Of a stretch of 64,000 nt of DNA, positions 12,330 through 20,890 are shown piece after piece. How positions within the stretch are numbered: the first letter of the stretch is position 1; each line of letters begins with the position of its first letter. The translations under genes were made by a program, and so were the position numbers. The DNA is from an uncultured Albidovulum sp. (GTDB lineage: Bacteria > Pseudomonadota > Alphaproteobacteria > Rhodobacterales > Rhodobacteraceae): NCBI GenBank assembly GCA_913064775.1, contig CAJYAD010000014.1:59764-123763 (forward strand). The letters run 5' to 3'. Under the pieces are notes generated by a model. It searched no databases. It was not told the DNA's origin and worked only from the letters and a program-made list of their open reading frames with translations.

Positions 12330-13192
12330 GCCGCGCCCTCGCCGTCCCACAGGCCCGCGGCCTCGACCCACCAGCCGGGCTGGGCGGCGCGCAGGCGGGT
12401 GGCGGCGGCCTCAGCGGCCTGATCGGTGGCGAACAGCCCGAAGCAGGTCGCGCCAGAGCCCGACATCCGCGCCAGCAGGCAATCAGGCAGCGCCGCAAGC
12501 GCGCCCAGCACCCGGCCCACCGCCGGGCAGATCGCCGCCGCCGCGGGTTCCAGATCGTTGCGCTGGTCACCCAGCCATGCGGCCAGCGCCGCGGTATCGG
12601 GAAAATCGGGCAGGACCTCGGGCATCGGCGCGTTCTCGCGCCGGGTCAGCGCGCCGAAGACCGCGGGGGTGGCCAGCGCCGCGCCCGGATTGACCAGCAG
12701 CAGCCAGATCGGCGGCAAGGCGGGGGCGGGGTCCAGGCGTTCGCCCAGGCCGCGCATCCGCGCCGGGCGCCCGGCGGCGCAGACCGGCAGATCGGCGCCC
12801 AGCGCCATCAGCGCCCCGGCATCCGGCATCGGTCGCCCCCACAGCCGCGCCAGCAGCCGCAGCGCCGCCGCCGCGTCAGAGGAGCCGCCGCCGATCCCCG
12901 CCGCCATCGGCAGATGCTTTTCCAGCGTCAGGGCGGCGCCCGGATCCCGCGCCGTCGCGGCGGCCAGCATCCGCGCCGCGCGCAGCATCAGGTTGTCCTC
13001 GCCCGCCGGAACGCCGGCCGCCCGCGGGCCGGTGACACGCAGGCTCAGCCCCTCGGCCGGCGCCACATGCACGCGGTCGCCCAGATCGGCGAAGACCACC
13101 AGACTGTCGAGCAGATGATAGCCATCGGCCCGGCGACCGGTGACATGCAGCGTCAGATTGACCTTGGCGGGCGCAAGCGCCTCAGCCGCCAT
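12326..13192 (-). CDS. ispE: 4-diphosphocytidyl-2-C-methyl-D-erythritol kinase
   Basis: GHMP kinase phosphorylating CDP-methylerythritol in the non-mevalonate isoprenoid pathway. The 288-residue protein shows the substrate-binding N-terminus [20 protein letters not shown] and the ATP loop [16 protein letters not shown] at about residues 91-106. Its start overlaps the end of the upstream TPR gene by 11 bases, so the two are co-transcribed and probably translationally coupled. The stop overlaps that of the convergent GNAT gene. There is no independent promoter visible. Confidence 0.96.
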   Translation of the reverse strand: MAAEALAPAKVNLTLHVTGRRADGYHLLDSLVVFADLGDRVHVAPAEGLSLRVTGPRAAGVPAGEDNLMLRAARMLAAATARDPGAALTLEKHLPMAAGIGGGSSDAAAALRLLARLWGRPMPDAGALMALGADLPVCAAGRPARMRGLGERLDPAPALPPIWLLLVNPGAALATPAVFGALTRRENAPMPEVLPDFPDTAALAAWLGDQRNDLEPAAAAICPAVGRVLGALAALPDCLLARMSGSGATCFGLFATDQAAEAAATRLRAAQPGWWVEAAGLWDGEGAA

Positions 13193-15017
13193 TGGTGGCC
13201 CCGGGTTTGGGCTTGGCGCCCGGCGCGGGCGCGGTGGCCTTCGCCGGCTCCGAAGCGGATTTTCCGCCGTCTTTGCCTTCCTGACGGCGCACGGCGTCCA
13301 GACCCTTTTCCAGCTTCAGCCGGATGCGCGCGATCTCGTCCGCGTCAGGCCCGTAGGCCAGCGCCCGGCGCCATTGGAATTGGGCCTCCAGCTTGCGGCC
13401 GACCATCCAGTAGACATCGCCCAGATGGTCGGTGACCACCGGATCGACCGGCTCCAGCTGAGAGGCTTTTTCCATCACCGTCAGCGCCTTGTCGTATTCG
13501 CCCAGCTTGTAATAGGCCCAGCCCAGACTGTCGCGGATATAGCCGTCGTCGGGCCGCTCCGAGACCGCCTTCTTGATCATCGCCAGCGCCTCGTCCAGCT
13601 TTTCGCCGCGGTCGACCAGCGCATAGCCGAGATAGTTGAGCACGTCCGGCTGATCGGGGTTCAGCTTCAGCGCCTCGCGCAGGTCCGGCTCTGCCCCGGT
13701 CCAATCACCCGAACGCTCCTCGGCGATGCCGCGCAGATAGAAGACCGACCATTGCTGCACGGCGGGCTTCGGCCCGATCAGCGCGATCGCATTGTCATAG
13801 GCCTTGATCGCCCCCGCCCACATCTTCTGGCGGCGCAGCAGATCGCCATAGCTGATCTGCACGTTGATCACCTTCGGATAGGCCTTGGCGAGGTCCGTCA
13901 TCGCCGCGGTGGCTTCCTGCTTCTGGCCCTGGGCATACAGCACATCGGCGCGCCCCATCTCGGCCAGGAAATGCGCCGGATCGTCCTGCGGGATGCTGGC
14001 GTAGGTCTTCAGCGCGATGTCGTACTGACCCTCATCGCTGAGCAACCCGGCCGAAAGCAGCGCGGCCGAGGCCAGATGCGGGCGCAGGTGCAGGGCAATC
14101 TGCGAGAACAGCAGCACATAGCTGTTCGAGGCCTGACCCTGCAGCGCGGTGGCGACCGTGTAGAAGACCTCGGCCAGCCCGTCGCGGGGCGAGCGCACGA
14201 TGGTGAAGGGCAGCGTCTCGCCAGCCTTCAGCCGGGCGCGCAGGGCGTCGGCCCCCGGGTCGCGGCCGGGGACAAAATTGTCGTCAAGCAGCTTCAGGGC
14301 CGCACCGTTCTTCTCCAGCTGGCTCAGCACCTCGGCCTCGGCGATGAGGCCGCGCCGGGTCAGCCGCAGGCCGGAATGATCATCGCCCAGGATCTTCTCG
14401 GCGCCCTCGAAATCGCCCACCGAGGCCAGTGCCAGCGCCTTGTGATAAAGGCCGAAGGGCTGCATCCCCGGCGTCTTCGCCAACCTGTCGAAGGCGGCGC
14501 TCGCCTCGCTCATCTTGCCGGCGCCAAGGTCGGCCCAGCCGGTGACCAGCCCATCAACCAGCGGGCCAACCCCCTGATTCTTGGACAGTTCCGTCAGCAC
14601 CGCCTCATATTGCGCCTTGCCAAGCTGGTCGGCGATCCGCACCAGCTGCCCGACCTGACTGCGGATGCCGAGCGCATGCATCTGTGCCGAGACCCGGGCG
14701 GCCGAGGCGAAATCGCCAAGCGCCAGATCGGACTGGATTGCCGTTTCCATCACCGCGGGGCGCTCGACCTTGCGCGCCAGCAGATCGCCGGTGTAGCGCG
14801 CCGCGGCGGAATAATCCTTGTCGCGGCTGGCCTGGCGCGCCGCCAGATAGGCGCCGGCAACCCCGGGCGGCAGCAGCGCCTCGCCCGCCACATCCTGCAC
14901 AGCATCGGCCGCCGGATGCGTCGCTGGAGTGGCGGCCTGGGCCGACAGCGCCGGCGGCAGGGCGATCAGCGCGGCAGAGAAAGTCGAGACGAGGCCGAAG
15001 CGGAGGGCGCGGATCAC
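13182..15017 (-). CDS. Exported tetratricopeptide-repeat protein
   Basis: 611-residue TPR protein. The N-terminus [20 protein letters not shown] followed by PPALSAQA is a Sec signal peptide, so it acts in the periplasm or outer membrane. At least eight TPR-like helical pairs are visible, e.g. [20 protein letters not shown] and [20 protein letters not shown]; the tail is Lys/Pro/Ala rich. I start at GTG 15017, which has AAAGGA six bases upstream; the open frame continues 109 codons further but without ribosome site or family-like sequence. It overlaps ispE. Proteins of this kind act as scaffolds; no partner is evident. A 10-bp tandem repeat lies 66 bases upstream. Confidence 0.9.
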   Translation of the reverse strand: MIRALRFGLVSTFSAALIALPPALSAQAATPATHPAADAVQDVAGEALLPPGVAGAYLAARQASRDKDYSAAARYTGDLLARKVERPAVMETAIQSDLALGDFASAARVSAQMHALGIRSQVGQLVRIADQLGKAQYEAVLTELSKNQGVGPLVDGLVTGWADLGAGKMSEASAAFDRLAKTPGMQPFGLYHKALALASVGDFEGAEKILGDDHSGLRLTRRGLIAEAEVLSQLEKNGAALKLLDDNFVPGRDPGADALRARLKAGETLPFTIVRSPRDGLAEVFYTVATALQGQASNSYVLLFSQIALHLRPHLASAALLSAGLLSDEGQYDIALKTYASIPQDDPAHFLAEMGRADVLYAQGQKQEATAAMTDLAKAYPKVINVQISYGDLLRRQKMWAGAIKAYDNAIALIGPKPAVQQWSVFYLRGIAEERSGDWTGAEPDLREALKLNPDQPDVLNYLGYALVDRGEKLDEALAMIKKAVSERPDDGYIRDSLGWAYYKLGEYDKALTVMEKASQLEPVDPVVTDHLGDVYWMVGRKLEAQFQWRRALAYGPDADEIARIRLKLEKGLDAVRRQEGKDGGKSASEPAKATAPAPGAKPKPGATNGG

Positions 15018-15362
15018 AATGGGTCCTTTCACGGGCAGGGGCTGGCACTTCAAGCTAGTGCCCCTTGGCCGCGCTGGCAATCCATACGGGGCAATACGGG
15101 GCCATGCGGGGCCATACGGGCGCGCGAAGGCGTGTCCCGCGCGGACCATGCTGAAAACTGCGGCGCCGGGGATTTCACACCCCATCGCCATCGTCGCTGG
15201 GGCCGATGGCGCAACGATGACGCCCCGGTGGGGTATTTTCCCCGAGCAAGAAGCGCGAAGGCTGTTCTTTTGCTTTCCCTCTGGTGGCGGTATCGTGATG
15301 GGCGCCACCGGCCGGGAAGCTGTCCCAGGGCGCCGCGCCGCCATTTCCCGACGGCGCGGGCG
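15018..15362. other. Intergenic region between TPR gene and rpsD promoter
   Basis: No gene recognised. It holds a four-copy 10-bp tandem repeat (15084-15123), an inverted repeat CGCCATCG/CGATGGCG (15186-15193 and 15204-15211), and a GGGGTATTTTCCCCGAGCAAG segment that resembles another common Rhodobacteraceae intergenic word. The short open frames here look like composition noise. Confidence 0.6.
15084..15123. repeat. Four tandem copies of a 10-bp unit (ATACGGGGCC)
   Basis: ATACGGGGCA, ATACGGGGCC, ATGCGGGGCC, ATACGGGCGC follow one another with exact 10-bp period, 66 bases upstream of the TPR gene start. Ten bases is one helical turn, so a protein binding cooperatively on one DNA face is possible. 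Confidence 0.75.
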
Positions 15363-15390
15363 TTGACTCTGGGCCCTGCGCCTGTATAAG
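15363..15390 (+). promoter_or_regulatory. Strong sigma-70 promoter of rpsD
   Basis: TTGACT (15363-15368), 16-base spacer, TATAAG (15385-15390). This is the best promoter match in the window and fits a highly expressed ribosomal gene. Transcription would start near 15397. Confidence 0.75.
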
Positions 15391-15509
15391 CCGCGCGTCC
15401 GGGTACCCTGTGCCCGGGCATCTTTGGTGTTGGAGGCCCCCGCAAGGGGAAGCCTGTCGCCCTTCGGGGAGAGGACAACGCCCTTCGCAACGCAAGAAGG
15501 AGATCAGCG
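15391..15509 (+). promoter_or_regulatory. Structured leader of rpsD (candidate S4 autoregulatory element)
   Basis: The roughly 110-base leader can form three consecutive hairpins: CCGGG/CCCGG (15399-15403 with 15413-15417); GGC plus CCCC closed by a GCAA tetraloop (15435-15454); and CCC-TTCG-GGG (15460-15469). It ends in the ribosome site AAGAAGGAG. S4 represses its own operon in other bacteria by binding leader RNA; a similar role here is inference. Confidence 0.45.
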
Positions 15510-16130
15510 GTGACCAAACGCACCTCTGCCAAGTACAAGCTCGACCGCCGGATGGGCGAAAACATCTGGGGCCGTCCGAAATCCCCGGTGAACCGCCGCG
15601 AATACGGCCCCGGCCAGCACGGCCAGCGCCGCAAGAACAAGCTTTCCGACTTCGGCACCCAGCTGCGCGCCAAGCAAAAGCTCAAGGGCTATTACGGCGA
15701 CCTGACCGAAAAGCAGTTCCGCCGCATCTACGGTGAGGCCGAGCGCATCAAGGGCGACACCGGCGAGAACCTCGTGGGTCTGCTCGAGCGCCGTCTCGAC
15801 GCCGTCGTCTACCGCGCCAAGTTCGTGCCGACCGTCTTCGCCTCGCGCCAGTTCGTGAACCACGGCCATGTCACGGTGAACGGCAAGCGGGTGAACATCC
15901 CCTCCTACCGCGTCAAGGAAGGCGACGTGATCGCCGTGCGCGACCGCTCGCGTCAGCTGGCCATCGTGCTGGAAGCCGTCGGCCTGCCCGAGCGTGACGT
16001 GCCCGATTACATCGAGGCCGACCATTCGAAGATGACCGCCACCTTCGTGCGCACCCCGGCGCTTGGCGATGTGCCCTACGCGGTGCAGATGGAGCCGAAC
16101 CTCGTCGTGGAATATTACGCGAAGAACTGA
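15510..16130 (+). CDS. rpsD: 30S ribosomal protein S4
   Basis: Primary 16S rRNA-binding protein that nucleates assembly of the small subunit body. The 206-residue product matches the alphaproteobacterial S4 N-terminus ([20 protein letters not shown]), lacks the zinc-binding cysteines of some S4 variants, and contains the S4 RNA-binding domain ([20 protein letters not shown], then [21 protein letters not shown]). It starts with GTG 15510 after a strong AAGGAG site. It is monocistronic: own promoter, structured leader and an intrinsic terminator directly after the stop. Confidence 0.99.
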   Translation: MTKRTSAKYKLDRRMGENIWGRPKSPVNRREYGPGQHGQRRKNKLSDFGTQLRAKQKLKGYYGDLTEKQFRRIYGEAERIKGDTGENLVGLLERRLDAVVYRAKFVPTVFASRQFVNHGHVTVNGKRVNIPSYRVKEGDVIAVRDRSRQLAIVLEAVGLPERDVPDYIEADHSKMTATFVRTPALGDVPYAVQMEPNLVVEYYAKN

Positions 16131-16158
16131 TCCCCTTCGGATGGATTACCCTTTACGG

Positions 16159-16186
16159 GGGCCGCGCCATCCGGTGCGGCCCTTTT
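16159..16186 (+). terminator. Intrinsic terminator of rpsD
   Basis: GGGCCGC (16159-16165) pairs with GCGGCCC (16176-16182), followed by TTTT. It begins 28 bases after the rpsD stop. Confidence 0.85.
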
Positions 16187-16270
16187 GCATATCTGCAGGC
16201 CGTACCGTTCAAACCTCTGGCAAGCCCCCGCGCCGCCCGCTAAGACCCGGCCAAGACCAAGGAGTTGAAC

Positions 16271-17356
16271 ATGAGTGACGCGATCCGCCCGCAACCCGGC
16301 ATCATGGACATCGCCCCGTACGAGGGTGGCCAATCCCATGTCGCCGGCATCGACAATGCCGTGAAGCTCAGCTCGAACGAGAACCCCCATGGCCCGTCGC
16401 AGAAGGCGCGTGAGGCCTATGCGCGGGCGGTGCATCAACTCCACCGCTATCCGTCGACCGACCATGCCGCGCTGCGCGAGGCGATCGCCGACGTGCACGG
16501 GCTGGACGCCGGCTGCGTGATCTGCGGGGCCGGCTCGGACGAGGTGCTGACCCTGCTTTGCCAGGCCTATGCCGGGCCCGGCGATGAGGTCGTGCGGACC
16601 GAGCACGGCTTTTTGTTGTACGACGTGCTGACCCGTTCGGTCGGCGCGACCCCGGTGGTGGTGCCGGAGCGCGAGCGCGTGGTCGATCTCGACGCGATCC
16701 TCGCCGCTTGCACCGAGCGCACGAAGATCGTCTTCCTGGCCAATCCCAACAACCCCACCGGCACGATGATCGGCGGGGCCGAGGTCGCGCGGCTGGCCGA
16801 CCGCCTGCCGCCGCAGGCGATTCTGGTGCTGGATGGGGCCTATGCGGAATATGTCGAGGCCTTCGACGGCGGCAAGGCGCTGGCCGAGACGCGCTCGAAC
16901 GTGGTGATGACGCGGACCTTCTCCAAGATCTACGGGCTGGGGGGGCTGCGCATCGGCTGGGGCTATGGGCCGAAGCAGATCATCGACGTGCTGAACCGCA
17001 TCCGCGGGCCGTTCAACCTGTCGGTGGCGCAGCTCGAGACCGCCGAGGCGGCGGTGCGCGATCAGGATTGGGTCGTGAAATGCCGCACCGACAACACCCG
17101 CCTGCGCGCCTGGCTGGCCGAGGCGCTGGCCGAGGTCGGCGTGCCGTCGGACACCTCGACGGCGAATTTCATCCTGGCACGCTTTGCCAGCGCGGATGAG
17201 GCCGAGGCCTGCGACGCGCATCTGAAGTCCCAGGGGCTGATCGTGCGGCGGGTGACGGGCTACGGGCTGCCGAACTGCCTGCGGATCACGGTGGGGGATG
17301 AATCCTCCTGCCGCCGGGTCGCCCATGCGGTGGCGCAGTTCAAGGGACAGCGGTGA
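16271..17356 (+). CDS. hisC: Histidinol-phosphate / aromatic aminotransferase
   Basis: PLP-dependent class I/II aminotransferase of 361 residues, the HisC family. Visible are [10 protein letters not shown] near the start, NPNNPTG (residues 159-165), the PLP-binding Asp188 in LDGAYAEY and the Schiff-base Lys219 in [10 protein letters not shown]. It catalyses imidazole-acetol phosphate to histidinol phosphate. Coupling to tyrC by a one-base TGATG overlap suggests it also transaminates phenylpyruvate or 4-hydroxyphenylpyruvate, as known for the hisH-tyrC pair of Zymomonas. ATG 16271 has AAGGAG six bases before it; a TTG two codons upstream is inside that site. Confidence 0.95.
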   Translation: MSDAIRPQPGIMDIAPYEGGQSHVAGIDNAVKLSSNENPHGPSQKAREAYARAVHQLHRYPSTDHAALREAIADVHGLDAGCVICGAGSDEVLTLLCQAYAGPGDEVVRTEHGFLLYDVLTRSVGATPVVVPERERVVDLDAILAACTERTKIVFLANPNNPTGTMIGGAEVARLADRLPPQAILVLDGAYAEYVEAFDGGKALAETRSNVVMTRTFSKIYGLGGLRIGWGYGPKQIIDVLNRIRGPFNLSVAQLETAEAAVRDQDWVVKCRTDNTRLRAWLAEALAEVGVPSDTSTANFILARFASADEAEACDAHLKSQGLIVRRVTGYGLPNCLRITVGDESSCRRVAHAVAQFKGQR

Positions 17357-18276
17357 TGGCGCAGGTCTACGACCGGGTCGCGCTGATCGGGCTGGGGCTG
17401 ATCGCCTCGTCGATGGCCCATGCGATGCGCGAGGCGGGGCTTGCCGGCCATATCGCGGGCCACGCCAAAAGCGCCGAGAGCCGCGCCATCGCAGAAGAGA
17501 TCGGGCTGTGCGATTCGATCCACGCGACGGCGGCCGAGGCGGTGCAGGGCGCCGATCTGGTGGTGCTGGCGGTGCCGGTGGGCGCGATGGCCGCGGTGGC
17601 CGCCGAGATCGGACCGCATCTGCTGCCGGGCGCCACGGTGACCGACGTCGGCTCGGTCAAGCAGGCGGTGATCGAGGCGGTCGGGCCAGAGATCCCCGAG
17701 GGCGTGCATTTCATCCCCGGTCATCCGCTGGCGGGGACCGAACATTCCGGCCCGCGCTCGGGCTTTGCCGCGCTGTTTCGCAACCGCTGGTGGCTGCTGA
17801 CGCCGCTGCCGGATGCCGACGCAGGCGCCACCACCCGCCTGCGACAGTTGATCGAGGGAATGGGCGCCCATGTCGATGAGATGGACGCGCCCCACCACGA
17901 TCTGGTGCTGGCCGTCACCAGCCACGCGCCACATCTGATCGCCTATACGATGGTGGGCGTGGCCGACGATCTGGGCCGGGTGACCGACAGCGAGGTGATC
18001 CGCTATTCCGCCGCCGGATTTCGCGATTTCACCCGCATCGCGGCCTCGGACCCGACGATGTGGCGCGACGTCTTCCTGACCAACAAGGACGCGACGCTAG
18101 AGATCCTCGGCCGTTTCACCGAGGAGCTTTTCGCCCTGCAACGCGCGATCCGCACCGGCGACGGCCAGCATCTGTTCGACTATTTCACCCGCACCCGGGC
18201 GATCCGGCGCGGCATCATCGAGGCCGGTCAGGACACCGCCGCCCCCGACTTCGGTCGTGGCAAGACTGAGAGCTGA
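17356..18276 (+). CDS. tyrC: Prephenate/arogenate (cyclohexadienyl) dehydrogenase
   Basis: NAD(P)-dependent enzyme of tyrosine synthesis, oxidatively decarboxylating prephenate or arogenate. The 306-residue protein has an N-terminal Rossmann motif GLGLIASS (residues 12-19), the conserved GHPLAGTEHSGP segment, SHAPHLIAYTM with the catalytic His region, and AAGFRDFTRIAASDPTMW. No ACT domain follows, so allosteric tyrosine control through ACT is absent. It overlaps the hisC stop; GTG 17353 one codon earlier is an alternative start. The stop codon is embedded in a 12-bp tandem duplication. Confidence 0.94.
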   Translation: MAQVYDRVALIGLGLIASSMAHAMREAGLAGHIAGHAKSAESRAIAEEIGLCDSIHATAAEAVQGADLVVLAVPVGAMAAVAAEIGPHLLPGATVTDVGSVKQAVIEAVGPEIPEGVHFIPGHPLAGTEHSGPRSGFAALFRNRWWLLTPLPDADAGATTRLRQLIEGMGAHVDEMDAPHHDLVLAVTSHAPHLIAYTMVGVADDLGRVTDSEVIRYSAAGFRDFTRIAASDPTMWRDVFLTNKDATLEILGRFTEELFALQRAIRTGDGQHLFDYFTRTRAIRRGIIEAGQDTAAPDFGRGKTES

Positions 18277-18295
18277 TACGGGGGCTGATACGGGG
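18272..18295. repeat. 12-bp tandem duplication spanning the tyrC stop codon
   Basis: GCTGATACGGGG occurs twice head to tail. The first copy contains the TGA of tyrC, the second repeats it 12 bases later. Confidence 0.8.
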
Positions 18296-18324
18296 GCTTC
18301 CGCCGTCTTCGGGGGCCCGCCCCT

Positions 18325-19329
18325 TCAGAAGTGCGGCGCCGGGCCCAGCGGCAGAAAGCCAAAGCTGATCTGGCCGCCGGCAAAGACCAGCGGCAGATCG
18401 ACCGTATCGGCCTGACCCGAGCCCTGCGCCAGCGCCTGCAGCGCCTTGCGCCAAGTGGGCACGCTCGCCGGGTCGATCGCGCCATCGGCCTCGGCGATGT
18501 TCAGCAGCGGCTGCCAATGGGTGATCTTCACGTCCAACTGCCCCTCGGCCAGCCCCCCCGCGCCACGGTGCAGCGTGCCGGTCGCGGTGATCCGGGTCTG
18601 GCCCCAATCCAGCCGCGCATCGCTTAGCGTGATCGCCTGCGGCTCTGGCCGGGTTTCGCCCGCGTGACGGTCAAGCGGCGCCGAAAGCGTCAGCTGCCCG
18701 TCAAGATGCAGCTTGCCGATCACCGCTGGCAGATCGCCGTTCGGGTCGATCCGCGCGCGCAGGGCCGGGTTGGGCGCCAGATCCAGCGCCTCGAAGCCCA
18801 CGCGATAGGTAGCGGGCACCTGCAGCCGGTTCGCCGCCAGCCGCCCCTGTTTCAGCGTCGCGGCCCATCCGGCGGTGGAGGTGATCTTCACCCCGTCGCC
18901 GATCAGCGCGAGGCTGTCGAAGCTGAGCGCGGTATCGGCAGCAAGGTTGAAATTCGCCGCCAGCTGCTTGGAGATCAGGGTGATCTTCTGATCCGGCAGC
19001 GTCAGCATCTGCGCCCCCGGCAGCACCGCGATCATCCGGTTCGGCCGGTAGCTGAGCGCGATCAGCTGAACCTGCGGCGCGTGCCAGATGGCCTCTGCCG
19101 AGACCCCCGGCGCAGCCAGCGGCAGGCCCAGCGCCACCTCGTCCAGCGTCATGTCGAAGCGGTTGGGAAAGCCGGTGACGCCCAGGCTTTGATAGCGCGC
19201 GACGCGGCCCTCGGCGCGGGCATTGCGGAAGGCATCGGCCACACCGCGTTCCAGCGCGGCGCGCGCGACGAACCAATAGCCGAACCACAGCGCGGCGAAG
19301 ATGAGGACAACGGCGATCAGTCGGCGCAT
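18325..19329 (-). CDS. DUF2125 domain protein, membrane-anchored
   Basis: 334-residue protein of the alphaproteobacterial DUF2125 family (function unknown). A single N-terminal membrane segment (MRRLIAVVLIFAALWFGYWF) anchors a periplasmic body made mostly of beta-strand-like sequence; conserved spots include GFPNRFDMTLDEV and WHAPQVQLIALSYRPN. The architecture resembles lipid-transfer or AsmA-like periplasmic proteins, which is only an impression. An AAGGAAAAGG ribosome site precedes ATG 19329. It lies convergent to tyrC and divergent from chaC. Confidence 0.85.
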   Translation of the reverse strand: MRRLIAVVLIFAALWFGYWFVARAALERGVADAFRNARAEGRVARYQSLGVTGFPNRFDMTLDEVALGLPLAAPGVSAEAIWHAPQVQLIALSYRPNRMIAVLPGAQMLTLPDQKITLISKQLAANFNLAADTALSFDSLALIGDGVKITSTAGWAATLKQGRLAANRLQVPATYRVGFEALDLAPNPALRARIDPNGDLPAVIGKLHLDGQLTLSAPLDRHAGETRPEPQAITLSDARLDWGQTRITATGTLHRGAGGLAEGQLDVKITHWQPLLNIAEADGAIDPASVPTWRKALQALAQGSGQADTVDLPLVFAGGQISFGFLPLGPAPHF

Positions 19330-19388
19330 CCGGCCTTTTCCTTTGTAGCTTATGGGTGTTTACAGGGCGCGTTTGCGGAGGGCCAGCT

Positions 19389-19931
19389 ATGACGGACGGC
19401 ACGACCTGGGTTTTCGGCTATGGCTCGCTGATCTGGAACCCGGGCTTTCCCGTCGCCCGGCAGGAAATCGCGCGGCTGTCGGGCTGGCACCGCTCGTTCT
19501 GCATGCGCTCGATCCACCACCGGGGAACCGAGGCCGATCCGGGCCTCGTGCTGGCGCTGGACGCGCTGGCGGGCGCGCATTGCGACGGCGTGGCCTTCGC
19601 CGTCACGCAGGGCGCCGAGGACGACACCCTCGCCTATCTGCGCGAACGAGAGCTGATCTCCTCGGCCTATCTGGAGACCTGGCAGGAGGTCGGGCTGCAG
19701 GGCGGCCCGGTGGTGCGGGCGCTGACCTATGTGATCGACCCGGACCATGTGCAATATTGCGGCGGTCTGGCGCTGGAGGAACAGGCCCGGATCATCGCCC
19801 ATGCCACCGGCGGGCGCGGGCCGAACAGCGAATACCTTTACAACACAGCCGCGCATCTGGCCGAGTTGGGCATCGCCGATACCGATCTGACCTGGCTGGC
19901 TGCCCGGGTCCGGGCGCTGCGCGGCGGCTAA
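19389..19931 (+). CDS. chaC: ChaC-type gamma-glutamylcyclotransferase
   Basis: 180-residue cytosolic enzyme of the ChaC family, which cleaves glutathione to 5-oxoproline and Cys-Gly. The substrate-binding loop VFGYGSLIWNPGFP is at residues 7-20 and the catalytic acidic region is in AYLRERELISSAY. The C-terminus has the usual GPNSEYLYNTAAHL block. ATG 19389 is chosen for its GGAGG ribosome site and family-like MTDGTTWVFGYG; 11 upstream codons are open but lack these. Divergent from the DUF2125 gene. Confidence 0.93.
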   Translation: MTDGTTWVFGYGSLIWNPGFPVARQEIARLSGWHRSFCMRSIHHRGTEADPGLVLALDALAGAHCDGVAFAVTQGAEDDTLAYLRERELISSAYLETWQEVGLQGGPVVRALTYVIDPDHVQYCGGLALEEQARIIAHATGGRGPNSEYLYNTAAHLAELGIADTDLTWLAARVRALRGG

Positions 19932-20296
19932 GCCCCGCCCGGCGATCTGCGATGCGCAACCGCCCCCGGGCCGCATGGCGGTGATCCGAGGGCAGCGCCG
20001 GCGCTGCGTGGGGGGACTGCGCCAAGCCGGGGACAGGCATCCCGAAGGCCTTTCTCAGTGTTGCCGCGCCAGGAATCGCCAGGATGACAACCGCACGTCA
20101 GTTTTGTGACATTTATTCCCTCCTGCCTCCGCACAAGCGCGTGGCCGGGCACCATCGGCGGCGGCCCGCCCGCGGTCAGGGTTGGCGCGGCGTGCTCTCG
20201 CCGGGTCGCGCGCTTGGCGCGGATCGTGACTTGCAGGGACTCGGACAGTGTCCATTTATCACTGCAGGACAGACCCGAAACAGGAAGGAATGGGCG
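19932..20296. other. Intergenic region, no gene recognised
   Basis: A 16-bp perfect palindrome (GCAGCGCCGGCGCTGC, 19992-20007) lies 60 bases after chaC and could fold into a small hairpin. The remainder has slightly lower G+C around 20095-20130 but no convincing promoter or ORF; open frames on the minus strand here have no family-like sequence. Confidence 0.55.
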
Positions 20297-20830
20297 ATGA
20301 CGCGCAGAAACGCCTTCGGGCGACGAGGTGTGCTGGGGCTGATGGCAAGCGGCGTGGCGATGCTGACGCTGCCATACCGGGCAGACGCGCTGACCGGGCC
20401 GGTCAGTTGGCAAGACCATTTCGACATGATCGAGAACGGCGCCATGCTGGCCGATACCAAGGCCCGCACCCTGCATGTCTGGGGCGGCGACGGCAGGATC
20501 CATCGCCTCTATCCGATCGCGCCGCCCGGCGGCGGCACGCTGCTGTGGCGCGGCCGCACCCAGGTGGTGCGCAAGGTCGAGGGCCCGACCTGGCGCCCGG
20601 GGCCGGACCTGGCCGCCCGCGTGCCCGGCCTGCCGGGGGTGATCCCGCCGGGGCCGGACAACCCGCTGGGCAGCCATGCGCTCTATCTCGACTGGCAGGG
20701 GTTTCGCATCCACGGCCGCGCGGAAAGCGCGCAGTTGCGGCACGCGGGCGATGGCATATCGCTTTCGAACGAACATATCGCCGAGCTGTTCCCGCTGGCC
20801 CGGATCGGGATGCCGGTGAAGGTGGTCTAG
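20297..20830 (+). CDS. L,D-transpeptidase-like (YkuD fold) protein without catalytic cysteine
   Basis: 177-residue exported protein. It begins TRRNAFGRRGVLGLMASGVA, a Tat-like or long Sec signal. The body follows YkuD/ErfK enzymes: VIPPGPDNPLGSHALYLDWQ then FRIHGRAESAQLRHAGDGIS and a final ELFPLARIGMPVKVV. Active members have HG then S-x-GCIRM with a nucleophilic Cys; here that stretch reads GDGISLSN and the whole protein contains no Cys at all. It therefore cannot perform the usual cysteine-based cross-linking of peptidoglycan and may be a binding or regulatory paralogue. ATG 20297 follows AGGAAGG. Confidence 0.8.
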   Translation: MTRRNAFGRRGVLGLMASGVAMLTLPYRADALTGPVSWQDHFDMIENGAMLADTKARTLHVWGGDGRIHRLYPIAPPGGGTLLWRGRTQVVRKVEGPTWRPGPDLAARVPGLPGVIPPGPDNPLGSHALYLDWQGFRIHGRAESAQLRHAGDGISLSNEHIAELFPLARIGMPVKVV

Positions 20831-20841
20831 CACCAGTTGCG

Positions 20842-20867
20842 CCGGCCCGGCGCTGCCGCCGGGCCGG
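20842..20867. terminator. 11-bp perfect hairpin between convergent genes
   Basis: CCGGCCCGGCG, loop CTGC, CGCCGGGCCGG. It lies between the ends of the transpeptidase-like gene and the aldehyde dehydrogenase gene and could stop transcription from both sides, though there is no T-run. Confidence 0.5.
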
Positions 20868-20890
20868 AGTGGGCCGAGGGAGGTGCCCCC

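Noticed and set aside
19928..20833. 301-codon minus-strand frame over the L,D-transpeptidase-like gene
   Set aside because: His/Arg/Pro-rich with no family pattern and antisense to a gene with signal peptide and fold motifs.
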